From Micromussa lordhowensis (Eukaryota > Cnidaria > Anthozoa > Scleractinia > Lobophylliidae), in NCBI GenBank assembly GCA_964020085.1, contig OZ026600.1:14548323-14612322 (forward strand): a stretch of DNA of 64,000 nucleotides. Reading direction: 5' to 3'. Each line of letters begins with the position of its first letter. Position 1 is the stretch's first letter. The translations under genes and the position numbers were made by a program. Below the pieces are notes generated by a model. It was not told the origin of the DNA. It did no database searches and saw only the letters and a program-made list of their open reading frames with translations. Shown here one piece after another: positions 25,243 through 37,900 of the stretch.

Positions 25243-28200
25243 CTATTGCTTGTTATTTGATGGCAGTTGATCTGCTGGAATAAATCCTTCTTCATTCAGT
25301 TTCCTCTTGTATTCATCAAAAACTTTTTTCTTGGCAAAATAAGACACCTAGAAATATCAAGTGTGATAAGAATTGTAAGTTATAAATTATTCACAGAGTG
25401 AGATAATTTTAATGAAAAACAGGGGCATGGAGCCACATATGCAGAATCAATCAATCAATCAATCTGGGGGATGAATCCCATATTAAATGGTCTTAAAGGC
25501 TGTGGTCAAAATATTATGAGGAGGCCAAAGTTTTCTAACCATGAAATCCTGGGTGCCCAGCACTTAACCTAACCCCCAATTTTTTCTTTTTGCTTAAACA
25601 AATCCACTTGTTATTCGAAGCACCTGGGTGAAACAAATTGTTAATTTGGTTGAATCCTCGATTTTCTGTGCCCTTTCAAAGATGTGCTTGAAGTGTTTCG
25701 CGACCGAGTTTTAGGGAGTCTGGGGCGATGGTCGCTGATGACGTCTACCCAGGAACCAAACACAATAGCGCCTCAGTCAGCTCTCTGTATTTGCCCCAGA
25801 AAATGGAAAGCAAATCTAATAGTTCCAGTATGTTTTGGGACTAAAACGAGCAAGTTTTGTTTCAAAATCATTTCTTTTTCGTCACTGGAGTCAGAGTTAA
25901 GTTTTTAGTCGGGAGACTCCGAAATAAACTTTGATCGAGCACGCTTGACAACTGTGAACTCACTGCTTGAAACTTTGAGAGCAATTTACAATATTCAAGA
26001 CAACGGGGAAGTTTCCTTTGCAGGCGAGCTGCTTAGGAATGGAAAGCTAGCCGATGCGAAGTGGAGTAGCAGGAAGACGAAAAGCAGGAAAGAAAACTCA
26101 AGGACTGCTTTGAGTCAGTTGGATGGTAATTTCGTCACTAAACACAAGATTCCTGTTTATAGCCTGTTTACATTTGCCCTTAGCGAGAATGTATTTTGTC
26201 AAGGTACGGTTGTTCTATTAAATCTAGTTTGAATTTTACTGACTGGAATGCTTTATGTTTATAGGAGCGGCATAAGTGTTGCAGTTTTCGAGACTTGATG
26301 ACCTCTGCACATAGGTACTCTTGTGGCGTCTTCTTTGAGTGGCCCTTTGTTCTAAAACTTGATCCTTTTGCAGAATTGAGCTTCTATTTTCGGCCATGCT
26401 TTTTAACGTTTAGTCCATCAACTCGATGGAAATAAAGCTTGTTTTTACTCAGCTCTGTTTAAGCATTGGCCTGGCACATACTTTGACCGCAATTATAGAG
26501 AGCTCAACCAAAACACTGGCTTCGATCGATTGAAAATCGTAGAATTGTTTAGACATGTATTTTTAAAGCTGCGGGAGGCAAGGACGAAGGAAACATTTCA
26601 TGCAATTACCAATTTCACATTGTCACACGTTTTAGGTCGTAACTCCAAATAACCAATGCAAATTTCTCTCAAAGTTTGCAGTGAAACTTGTCGAATAAGC
26701 AAAATGGATGTGTTTCCTAAGCGGTCTGCAGATGTTACATGGTCATATTTTCGATACTATTGCACAGAATGTTTGTTGCACTGCTGATGTTCAAACCCTC
26801 GAAAAATTCTGTGAGTCTAACAATTTTGTTGTCATGTAATTCTAAAGAATTAATCTTCGACTTTTATCTAAACCGAAAGAGAAATAAATGTTGGCTGGCG
26901 GCATATAGCTGCGACCTATTTACATGCCAGTGTATGGGTCGTGACGCCTCTTCAGTGATTGATCACATAACTTTGCCGGCTATGTTATAAATACTGCGGG
27001 ATTAGAAGATTAGGTTGTCGGTAGTATTTCTACAAATTGCAGGTCGGCTCTAAGCACAATATTTTGAAAATAGTGTTTGGAAGCCTGCAGAAGTAATTCC
27101 AGTGAGGGTTCTTCAATGGTTCTCACAGATTCACTTCGCTTGTTTCAGTTCGACAAAATCAACCCATTGTTTATGTCTTTATTGTATCATTGACCGATAA
27201 TCGCTAGAAAATTGTATAGTATATCTTTCCTTAAATCTGGGACATTGCTGCAACAGCTGATAGCAATTCTGGAAGGCATTTCTGCGCACTTTTCGTATGT
27301 GTATTGTGATGTGTATTAGCGACCAGTTTTCCAAAATACCAAAAGTTTCCGAGACAAATCATTATATTTGGAACCTGTTGTAAGTGACCATCTCTCGTAA
27401 GCTACCTCAACTACTTTTAGAGCTAAAAGTTTGAAATTTGTGTTTGTTTTTAACCCCCTGTAAGCGACCACTTGACAGATAATAGAGCGTAAATTGGATA
27501 ATAAGGTGTCATAACATTATTGCATTCCTATATCACATTCCTATCTCGGTTCAAGTGTGTGTTTCCTTATTTCCCGTGAGGTCTCTAAGCCGAGTCCACT
27601 GAAGGATAATGGCCATAAATTTGCTCCAATGGTCTCGAAATTCAACATGCATAACAAACGATAGTTTTCCTTCATGTTCCTGCTTTTGTTCTGAGGTTCA
27701 CTTACACTGAGATGGAAATATAAAAGGCCTCTTATTCTGGCAAAAGGTCCTGCTAAGTGCTGTTGGATGAGGCGTTATCAGAAACCTGCATGCACGAAAG
27801 GTTACTCACACTGAGGGTGGGAGAACATATATTTGGTATCAATGACATTATCAGTGCAAAATGGGGTTGAGAGGCCTACATGGCTGTTGCGGTCTTGTGA
27901 AATTTTATATTTGCCGTTTTCTGTTGATTTATGACCTTTCTTTGCTCCACACATACTTCTGAAGGGCACTATGTGCTGTGTTAGCTATGAAGGAAAACTA
28001 CCGTCCATCGTGTATGTTGAGTTTCAAGGCGACTGGAGCATTTGGAGCAAATTTACGGCTGTTTTCCTTCAGTGAACTCGTCTGCTTGGAGTTGCACAGT
28101 ACCCAACCTTGGGAAAAGATATATAGAGGACAGAGCAGTGAAGCTAAACACCGCCTACAGTAAATGACCATAAATCGGCCTAGAAACCTCATGAGAAACA

Positions 28201-28680
28201 AGGAAAAAAAATACACACTTGAAGCAAGGTAGGGTTATTTTCATTCATACTCCTTCACACCTTCTAGGCTCAAGAGTATAACCGTTTCTCCCATACAAAT
28301 CCTTATATTTCGACTGTTGCGTAACCTGAGTACCATCCTATATACATGTATGAACAATTGCGCTCAGCCTGGACCAAGTGAATATACACTTTGATAATCA
28401 TAATAAATTAAGCTGCAGTGGCTGGAGGTCATTAGAGTGTACACCATGGGAAAATTTGACCCGTTTGTGCAACAGATACATCCATGGGATTGTCTTGAAG
28501 AGTCAGTATAAATACCTACTAGTGCAATTTACTTACCCAGGCTGCTGGGCAAAGAGAATTGAACTCATCCTTCTCTTTAGTGCATGCTGATTCATCGTTA
28601 CCATTCGACGACAAACAAGCGAAGTAACTGTCTCGTGCTGCGTGGCATTTTTTTCTTTGTTCTCCTGTTGGAGCTGGCAT
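25243..28680 (-). CDS. COA6: Cytochrome c oxidase assembly factor 6
   Basis: Intermembrane-space twin-cysteine protein that helps deliver copper to the COX2 CuA site with SCO proteins during complex IV assembly. Two coding exons: 28680-28537 (48 codons, start MPAPTGEQRKKC) and 25347-25243 (VSYFAKKKVFDEYKRK...NNKQ, stop TAG), 82 residues in total, usual for COA6. The first exon holds CX9C (C12, C22) and CX10C (C33, C44), the family's spacing, followed by CPAAW. The join at TGG|GTGTCT is phase 0 with donor GTAAGT and acceptor CTAG. The 3.2-kb intron is long for so small a gene. An upstream in-frame ATG at 28716 exists but would add an odd hydrophobic leader; the start at 28680 fits the family. 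It is divergent from CCDC61. Confidence 0.9.
25348..28536 (-). other. COA6 intron; repeats, no confident second gene
   Basis: The 3.19-kb intron contains a (TCAA)n-like run near 25447, a segment at 28129-28340 duplicated at 23903-24960, and a GTAAGCGACCAC repeat near 27460. On the plus strand 25945-26125 an open stretch (SLLETLRAIYNIQDNGEVSFAGELL) ends at a GTAATT donor-like site and looks somewhat protein-like. No partner exon was found, so I do not call a gene. Confidence 0.5.
28129..28340. repeat. Paralogous empty site for the 23993-24840 element
   Basis: Matches the two flanks of the inverted-repeat element (23903-23990 and 24843-24960): GCAGTGAAGCTAAA, AAACCTCA.GAGAAA, CACACTT, then TATAACCRTTT.TCCCATA and AATCCTTATATTT. 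Here the flanks are contiguous with no insertion. Divergence looks moderate. Confidence 0.65.
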
Positions 28681-28953
28681 CGTTGGCTGAAATAAAAATA
28701 TACGCTTGCTTTTCAAGATACTGCTCAGGCCGCCATTTTACTTTGTAACCACCCCTTACTTCTTGCGTCGCCCGAAATGGTTTCTGGGATCGTAATGGCC
28801 GTTAAGTCGTTCTGCCGCTAAATACAAACTTGTAGGAGAAAAGAAGCATTTTTCACTTGTTAATAAGGCGAATACTGTTGAATTATTTTAGAGGAAGTGA
28901 AAAGCAGTATACTAACTGGTAGTTATTACAGATGGTACTGTTAAGCTAAGTGA
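28681..28953. promoter_or_regulatory. Shared divergent promoter of COA6 and CCDC61
   Basis: Only 273 bases separate the two start codons. On the COA6 sense strand TAAAATGGCGGC (28740-28729) matches the YY1 consensus AAAATGGCGGC. That site is commonly found just downstream of start sites of nuclear genes for mitochondrial proteins and fits COA6. No clear TATA box. CCDC61's start at 28954 is immediately preceded by an in-frame TGA. Confidence 0.6.
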
Positions 28954-31900
28954 ATGCAGACTGATATGAATTCTAGCGCGAGATCCGAGGGAATTGATCC
29001 GTCCGTTGTGAGTTCTAGGCATGTATTTCGTGGGATAGAGTACGTTGTCACCCTCATGATTGACAGCGACAAAGAAATATTTGTCCTTGAAGTAGAAGAC
29101 AGGCTTACGTCCGATCAGTGGAGAGGGCAGTTTGATGCCAGATGTAAGTTCGTTTTCATGTCAACTTATATTTACATGTAAGCTTTTAAAAATAACATGT
29201 TACCAATTCAAGTTTTCAATTTTGGCAGCTGACTTCTGAATATCATTTGACAGTGTAGCATGTCACAACGTTTGCAATTAATGTTACAACAGGTACCTGC
29301 CTTGATTGATTCCTTAGTTTAGCTTCGATTTCTTTTCAGATATTGAAGACTTGACCCATAAAACTGGGAATTTCAAGCAGTTTACAGTGTTTGTCAACAT
29401 GCTTGAAAATGCGCTTTCAAAGGCAAGTGTTATTTCTACTGTGTTATGACCACTCATAACTGAGTGATTAATAAAATGGCTATAATTCAAGTGATTAATG
29501 AATCAGTCGTGCACATGTTCATAGTGGTGTTAAACAACTTCATCTAGTAGCAAAACAATAACATTAAACTTTTTAAAAACTATTCTGTTTGTGATGGCAT
29601 TATTAGTGTGACATTAGGGTTGTTGATTAAGCTGAAATCAAAAGGGAAAACATTTAAAAGGCTTAAATGTTTTAAAATGGCTAAAAAAGTCAAAAATGTT
29701 TCCAGATATCACATTCCAAGTTTCACCAAAAATACAAAACAAATAAAAAAACCAGCAGAGTCGTTGCTTTTTTTACTTTTTTTACTTGCTTTGGGGTTAC
29801 TTGACAACTCTGAAGTTGAAACAAAAGATCCATTAGGTGAGGATGAAGATATAACTTTTAATCGAGTCCTCAACTACTTTGAGGGTATGATACCTCTTTA
29901 TTTTCCTGACGAGTTCAAGTCACTTTCGAATGACGAGGCTAGCTGTTCGCTCGCTTGGTCATGCCCACATTTTGCACTACTTACTAAAGCTTGTTGTGGC
30001 CAATCTACTGTAGAAGATAGAAAACTTGAAGATCAGAGCCATGTTGAGTTTGATTTCTGGGCTCGAAGAAACTGGATCCAGACAGAAATGGTTGAATGGA
30101 ACAGAATAATCTGGTTATACGTTTTTCCGGAAATCGCTGTTACCTGGCAAAACTGTTCCCATCAGGAATTACCTAACAGCCGGGGGGGAGGGAGGGGGGA
30201 CTCCCGTATAAAAAGTACAGGGGTGCTCATCGGAAATTTTGAAAAGAACCCCTAAGAGGTACCAAGATCCTGTTTTGTGGGCGTGGCTTGAAATTTTTTT
30301 CACCCCTAAGAGGTACCAATTCTAAAACAACACATTATCTGACACTGATATATTCTGACTACACTCACACGAGACATTCAATGTGAAAAGTTTATTGAGG
30401 ATGAGTCAGTCAGCCATGAGCCGTGCAATTCAATGTATCCTAATGTATCCTAATATCTATTAATTATTCATATGTTTACCTCACAAAATTCCAAGAATTC
30501 AGAAACTGTACTACGCCAGATACGAAAAACCACTAAAAAAACACCCTTTAGATGTGGCCAAAAAATATGTGGAAACGTATTCCTCATCTAATGCAGCAGT
30601 ATGATGCCCCGAGGAAAGGGCATTCTACAGTTAATTTACACAAATACCGGTAGATCAAATTGAAAAATAATCGTAAAAAAAATAAAGCGGGCGAACACTC
30701 CGTCTGACCGACCTAGAATGACTTAGATCTCCCGCCAAAAACCTTAAATAATCCTTAAGCAACCTGAGATGCACCGCGAGTCTCTCCAGTGTGTCGTCAG
30801 AATAATAATTTCCGACTAATTCGTCCCTCAAATGTCAGAAATTACATTTTTCAGCACAGTACCTAAAAGGTACCTCAAAAGCTCCCACTGTAGACCCTTT
30901 TAGGCTGACACCCTAGGAAGTACCAAATCCACTTTTGTAACCCTAATGGGCCTATCTGTTACAAACGGTATGAGTAACAAACAGGCAGGCCTTTTTTACC
31001 CTTAAGTTTACATTATGTTGAAAACATTTGGTTTTCTATCTTTAAAGCCATTTTTAGACATTGTTAGCCTTGTAAATAAGTTGTATAATATCAAGCAAAT
31101 TTTATGGATAAAAGGGAAAAATGTTTGCAGATATCAAGGAATATTTAACAATAATAATTGGTATTTAATCTGGTGGTGGATAGATAGATAGATAGAAACT
31201 TTATTAAAGTGTCAGAGGCCATCTAGCTAGGGAAAAAGAATCCCTTACTAATTTGGGGACACCAATTAGGAAAATAAATACATTGTAGATGGATCCTTCT
31301 CTTGTATTTCCAGTAATTTACTTTGTTGATTATAATTTTTTCTCAGAGTAGTAACTCAGTATCTGTGGACCTTTTGACGTATGGTGACCTTGAATCACTG
31401 CGTAAACAACAACATCACAGAACTGGCTTTGGAACGCAACACATTCCTGGTGCAAAAACAAGATCACAACTTCATTCCAAGAGATACCTTATTATGACAT
31501 ATACTGTTGAGTTTGACAGGTTAGCGATTGGTAACTTGTAATGTAATTATGAATCTTATCAGAACTAGTCTTGTCTGTGTGAATATGCACTGGTGTTATT
31601 GGGTGTAAGAAGGTGGCTAACAGGGTCAGTTAAATTTTCTATATAGAAAAGGTCTTCAATAACACTTGAATAAAATGAATTAAAAAGGGAAAAGTTGTCC
31701 TTGAATTTTGAAACACACTTGGGCTTGTGAGTGTAGCAGAACATGTAGCTAAATGGGAATTAGACTGAACATTGAAACGTACATGTACCAGTGTATGTAG
31801 GTGTTTAGAATGTGATGTGTGGTACCCCTTCATTTACTGAGCGTTGACTTCTTTTCCTCTCCCCTTCCACCCTACCCTCAGAGATGCCGAGTTTAGTTAA

Positions 31901-34900
31901 TCTTGTCACAAATGATACTTACAGGATACATTACCCACTTCCTTTGCCATATGTGGGAAAACCAGATCCTGTGCAGCTACAAGAGACAATAAGAAAACTA
32001 AGAGAAGAAAACCAACGCCTTAAAGAACAGGTAATGTTCTAGTATTGGAAGATGGCTGCTTTAGCGGGCACCCAACCAAAGGCTCTGCTTTTAACTAACA
32101 TGTGTTTTTTTGCAGCTCATAAAAGGTTCAAGAACTGCTGCACTGACTCACCTTCAAAAGGAGTAAGTATAAAATTGTTGAATTTAATCATGTCAAATTG
32201 AAAGATATTAAGCATTTCCAAAATTGTATAATACCAGGGTTGTAAATAAAATAATATTTCTAGATGTTATGATGAAAATTGGATGGAAAATGTCTACCGG
32301 TACTTATCCAAAGTTTGGTCATTTAGGAATGACAAGTTGGTGAAGGAAAAGATGGAAATGGAAAAGAAGTTTGAGACATTTCAACAGGAAGTGAAACATA
32401 CTTCCAAAGCAAACACAGCCAAGGAAATCAGAGTGTTAAAAAAAGTTGTGCAGAATCTTGAGGTAACTTAGGTAACTTGCAGGGTGAGGTATAACCATTA
32501 CATTTGACTAATGTACCTAAAGGTATCTTAATTCTTTGTAACTGAAGCCTATGCTAACATGTTATTTCATGTTTCTTCATGGTATAATAATACTAAAATC
32601 TAGTATGTTTCGTATTCCAAATTATTTTTGTAATAATTATTATATGAATTAATATTTTAATTTGTTGTTTCTTCATAGTTTTTAAAAAAATAAGATAATT
32701 ATTATTGAAAACTATTCATTTCCCAAATTAATTTTAAGAACTTGATTGCACTCCTTTGAATGCTTCTTATTTGCTTAGTATTCTTTACAGTAAAACAGTA
32801 ATAACATGATTAAAACATATCAAATTTTTGTAGTCTCCAGTTTGGGCCATTTGCTGTAGAAAATAATTGAGTTTCAACTCCGTAATTTAGTTGCATTTTC
32901 ATTATTTAGAGTGAACTAATGAAGGAGAAAAACAAAAATCAAAGAACAATCAATAAGAAAAATGAAGAACATAGAAATGTAGTTGAAGAGGTGAGTTAGC
33001 AGATAATGGCAGCAGTATCCCTTTCACTCGTGAAATTCACAATTTTATATATGACTTCTAACAAGTATTGTATTTCCATTGACATGCAACGGTGTTAACA
33101 AGTTTGACTTAATCCAGAGTAACCTGTCCCTCTTAGCCAAGTTCCACAAATGATTGATCTAAGCAAGCTCCACACTATGGAAGCAACAATATTTGAGGCC
33201 ATTTTTATTATTTGAACTCTCAAACACTTTTGGTCAATTGCAAAGAATTTGATGGGTGGCTTTGGTTAGAGTAAGCATGCTGTTAGTGTAATATAATTAT
33301 TTCCCAAAACAACTAAACACTTTTACTGGATATTAAATTTGACTCTTGATCTTAAAACGTTTGAAGTCGCATTGTTTGCACAGGCTTTGAAAAGTCCTTG
33401 AAAAAGTTGCCATGTCCTTGAAGAATCCTGATAGGTTTTCTCCTCAAAAAGTCTTTAAATTCTGTTAGTAAGTCCGTGAATACTTTCAGATTACTTGATA
33501 AATAAGGCAATCTTTATGTGAACTCTAAGTCAAGGCTATTAGGTTGTTAATAATCATTATTCCATGATTTATATTGCAGCTAGAAGAAATCCGTGCAAAT
33601 GAACGTAATTTAAGAGCAAGATGTAGAAGCTTAACAAATGAACTTGCAGTATTAAAACGAGGGTAAGTGTTCAAAATCTTTCTTTTAGAAGAGTTGATAT
33701 TATAAAGTGAGCTTAACTGAAGTTCTACTTTTCTTAGATGCCCTAGACTGTTCACAGCCTCTCTATTTTTCAACGCATTCTCAGGAAAAAGCGAGTGCGA
33801 ATGCAAAGCATGAGGGGGTGGGGGCAGGGGCAGGGAAGTGAGTTCAACCCAGAATAGAGCGACTGTAGACATCTTTGGAAAAAAGTGGACTTATTAGGCT
33901 CCTACCGCCTGCCCCCCCCCCCCCCCAATCCCCTTCTCCCCCGTTATCGCCTTGTTGCTAGCCTGTTCCAGGCTCTCAGTAGTTGGGGACAAGCGAAAAC
34001 GAGCGGGAAAAAACGAGGGAGGACTAAGGCGAGGAGCGGCGGGAGAGCCTGTAAGACTTTCTTTAACGACCCTCTTCTGGTATAGCAGGAGCTGCTATAC
34101 CCTCTGATTGGTCAATTTTGACAGTACTGTCAACACTCCGGCGGCTTCCTCATATCTTGTCAATCCAAGTTTACCATCTCGCAATTCCATTCTCCAAGAG
34201 CTTGATAGCCAGGTCTCTGGACTCAAAATTGACCAACCAGAGGGTATAGCAGCTCCTGCTATACCAGAAGAGGGCCGTTAAAGAAAGTTTTACAGGCTCT
34301 CCCGCCACTCCTCGCCTTAGTCCTCCCTCATTTTTTTTCTCTTCCCCAACTACCGAGAGCCTGGAACAGGCTACCTTGTTGCTAACAGCTCCACCCCTTG
34401 AACAATAAATTAAATTGGACCATTAACATTTGGGCAGTAAGTTGCTTGAATTTTTATTCAACAATGGTCAAACAGCAACACCTTCTTATGTTTAGGAGTT
34501 GAGGATGTCATCTCAGATGAGTTCTTTAACTTCAATAAAACCTACTGAAAGGGAGAGAAAGCTAAAATCAAGCAGTCCCTACAATTTTTGAAGGGTACAT
34601 GCTTGTTCCTTTGCATCTCGCTTGGGGAATTTTAGCAAGACTCCTTATATATCTTAGGAAAATTTATTTGTTGAGCCTATATGCAAAGGCATTACAATTA
34701 CACTGCGAAATAGGAGGACAATGACCTCTTGATCCGGAGATGAGTGCATTAACTGTGAGGCCACCATGCCTCCCATTTTTCGAACTGTGGCCTGATACAA
34801 CATTCTCTCCCTCAAAGATCAAAACCACTGCTAAATTGCCTTGAAAGTTCCCCTTTAAAATGTATGAAAGAACATTGTACAAGTTGAGTCTTTTTGTCAA

Positions 34901-37900
34901 TTTCTAGTCCTAGACCATCACCAGCCCAAAGTAGTAGCTCAGCTGCTAGGAGAGGCCGGGCTCCTCGACGTTCCATTTCCCAAGAAAGGAGACCACCGTC
35001 CAAACAGTCTTCAGGCATGCGCAGTAGAACACCTTCACCAGCTGCAGGTGAGTTCCGGGGCTGCTTGTTTTGTTCATTTGATCATCTGCTTAACAGGTAT
35101 CCATATTAAATGGAATCAACAAATAACAACAAAACTATGAAAAATATTTTTTTCTTAATTTTTTTACCCATGATCAATACCATGTAAATTGCCTTGTAAT
35201 TTGGTTTGGCATTTAGAACTGAAAAATAAGGATGTTTTTAATGCCATTTTGTTGACGATTAAGTTTCTCTTAAAGGGTTTAAATAGTCAAACAATCATAG
35301 ACAAATGTTTTATTTCTAAGGCCAAATATACCAATTAATTAAAAAACATAAGAGGCAGTGATTGGCTGCCACCATTATGTAGTAAAAAAATTGCCTCTTT
35401 CTGCATAGTATCAAAGTAAAGTTATAACCTAGCAAGAACAACTGCATTATGAAAGTCAGCATATGTACAATGTAAGTGTACATCATAATCCAGTGATGTG
35501 CACTCATGGTGTGAGCAAAGTTTGATGATTTGCCTCTCCATTTCCATCGGCAATGTTATTGAACAATTGATTCATGCTTAAGTGTGCAACATGCACTTGG
35601 CAAGTTTGAACACTCCAGAAGTTTAGTTAGTCTCCAGCAACTCTTACCTGGCTTGTTTTCTGCTCTTCAAACTTCCCATGTGGCTCATAAGTTGATGTTG
35701 CGTACTAAAGCTTGAATCAATTTTTGTTTAGCACTGTTCAGTGACAGTTAATATTAAGGCTTTGAACCATTGTCTAATCCTGTTGATTTATATTTCCAGT
35801 TAGTAGAGCTCCACGGTTCGACCCAACAGCGTATCCTTTTAATTTCTGAAAATTAATTATTTTTAGTATTAATTCTAGCTACTAAACAGATACATGACGG
35901 AAGAACTTTGCACAATTTGAACGTGCTTGTCATGTCCACTGAAATATTTCTTAATGACTGAAAAGATATGTCAAAGAAAAGCAAAGGAAACAGAAGGAGA
36001 TGGACGAAGCCAGAGGGTGAGTTGAACAAAGCAACATGGCTTATATGTTGCTGTAGTGTATAGACAAAAAGAATATTGCATTATTACGAACCAGCCACAT
36101 GTACCATTGGGACTTAATTAACTGAACAGCTTAAGAATGTGAAAACCAAATTATTCGTGCTTCAAAATGAAGTGATGATGGTCAGAATAGAATGAAATCA
36201 CAAAAACATGAAAACATGGTAGTTTTTTTTTTTTTAAAAATAAAAATCTTACGACAGTAGTGTCCATGACAGTCAGCTTGAAGTGGTTTGTGTCTGTTTC
36301 AGTGTGGGATTATGGAAAGCAGAGGCAACATGTGTCAGTGAATAGTAATATTTGTGATCTAATATTTTATTAAGTATCTATTGAGTATATATAATCTTGC
36401 AACCTGTGTTCTTTAATTATTTAACAATATAGGCGAAAAAGATCACATTCTAGTGGATCTGGGACACGAGCTCGTTCAAGGTCCCTATCAGCCGATCGCT
36501 TACCTCGTAAAGGGCCTGATTCTGGAAGAAAGAACCCTAGCATGTGGTCGGGTATGATTTGTTTTTTATTTTTTCTTATTTTACTGTCTGTATCTCATAC
36601 TCTATCCTATGTAGCAGACACTTCCTTTCCATTTTCCAGGAGGGGAGATTGAGCAAGCGAATGAACACTGGGGCAAGCAAAACAATGGGGAGAAGTGGGG
36701 AGGGGTGAGCAAAAAATGGGAAGAAATGGGGAGGGGTGAGCAAAAAAGGAAGAGAAGTGGGAGAAGTGCTCCTTATTTTTCGCACTTGCTCACAGTTTCA
36801 TTCCCTAAACGTGCTTTTGAAAACAATGGACGCCTGCTACACAGGCGACTCATTCTCTGTAAACAGACCATGTTCACATTCTTGGTGGTGGACTGGTACT
36901 AGCTCGCAACTGAGGTTAATGCGGGGAAATAACATTGATCTCTTTTTAATGATATTCCACCACATTAGCCTCAATAGTCCAGTTCTGGTCCCTCTCTCTG
37001 TCACGCAACGCTACGTAGCGTTGCGTGACAGACAGAGGGGGCAGAACTGGACTATAGCCTCCATTGCAAGCTGCAATCATTGACTTGGGATGTCTTGGGA
37101 CAAATTTGCACTTTTGGTGCTTTTGCACACACATCAGATGCGAATACATCTTCACTTGCCTAGCCTCTTCCCCCACCCCACATACCTGATTTTCAACATT
37201 GTATTGGGTGGGGAGGGGAAACAGCGACGAGTTTTCAAAAGGATAGCAGTGCTGTTTTCAAACTTCAGTTGCAAAACGCTTTTGAATGTTGTCAATCAAA
37301 CATGCTTAAATTACTTCGGCTTGTCTATTTGTCTATGTAACCAAAATTAAGGTATAGAACAAATCCTCTGGTAAAGCCAGCTTTTTTTCTCGTCCCAGGA
37401 GGCAGATTAAGAAGAACATCGTCCAATGGTAGCCTGGGCACAAGACGCTCGTCCCAGTCCTCTGCGGATAGAGACTACTTGTCTGATGACATAGAGGGAC
37501 ATGCGCAACCTCGACGAGTGAAAACCAGGTTAGCATTTGACTAATAAAGTTGTCGTTTTGACAATGTTATGATGGCCTTCGGCATCAAAAGATAGAGACA
37601 TGCGTGATAAGCTGACGTCATTAGTAGTTTTAAAACAGGGTGGGACGTTGACTACAAACCTTTCGGTTAGTGTTGCCTTTATGTCCCCTTATTGTCGGAC
37701 ACAATGAGTTTATATCACAAAAGAAGTGGCTTCAGGGTTGCCTCATGGACAGTGTAGAGTTCCTTGTGTGCAAATACTAAAAACCTGTTTCCCAGTATTG
37801 TTATCGACCGCAAAACAGGCGAAAACCCTGCAAATAGAAAGAGTATGTCAAAATATCAAGTCACGAAAATGTTCGAAAGTTAGGGCAGAGTTAGTTACAG

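Larger units (their letters stand above)
29423..31346 (+). other. CCDC61: GC-AG intron 2 of CCDC61
   Basis: The donor is AAG|GCAAGT and the acceptor TTTTTCTCAG. The GC donor has the otherwise perfect consensus typical of this minor class. The only nearby GT (at 29427) would leave one base and give a TAG codon immediately after joining. The 1.9-kb intron carries a possible transposase remnant, a CTAAGAGGTACC repeat region and a LINE tail. Confidence 0.85.

Noticed and set aside
25945..26125. Plus-strand exon of an unknown gene in the COA6 intron
   Set aside because: The open stretch ends at a donor-like GTAATT but no matching second exon, start context or motif was found.
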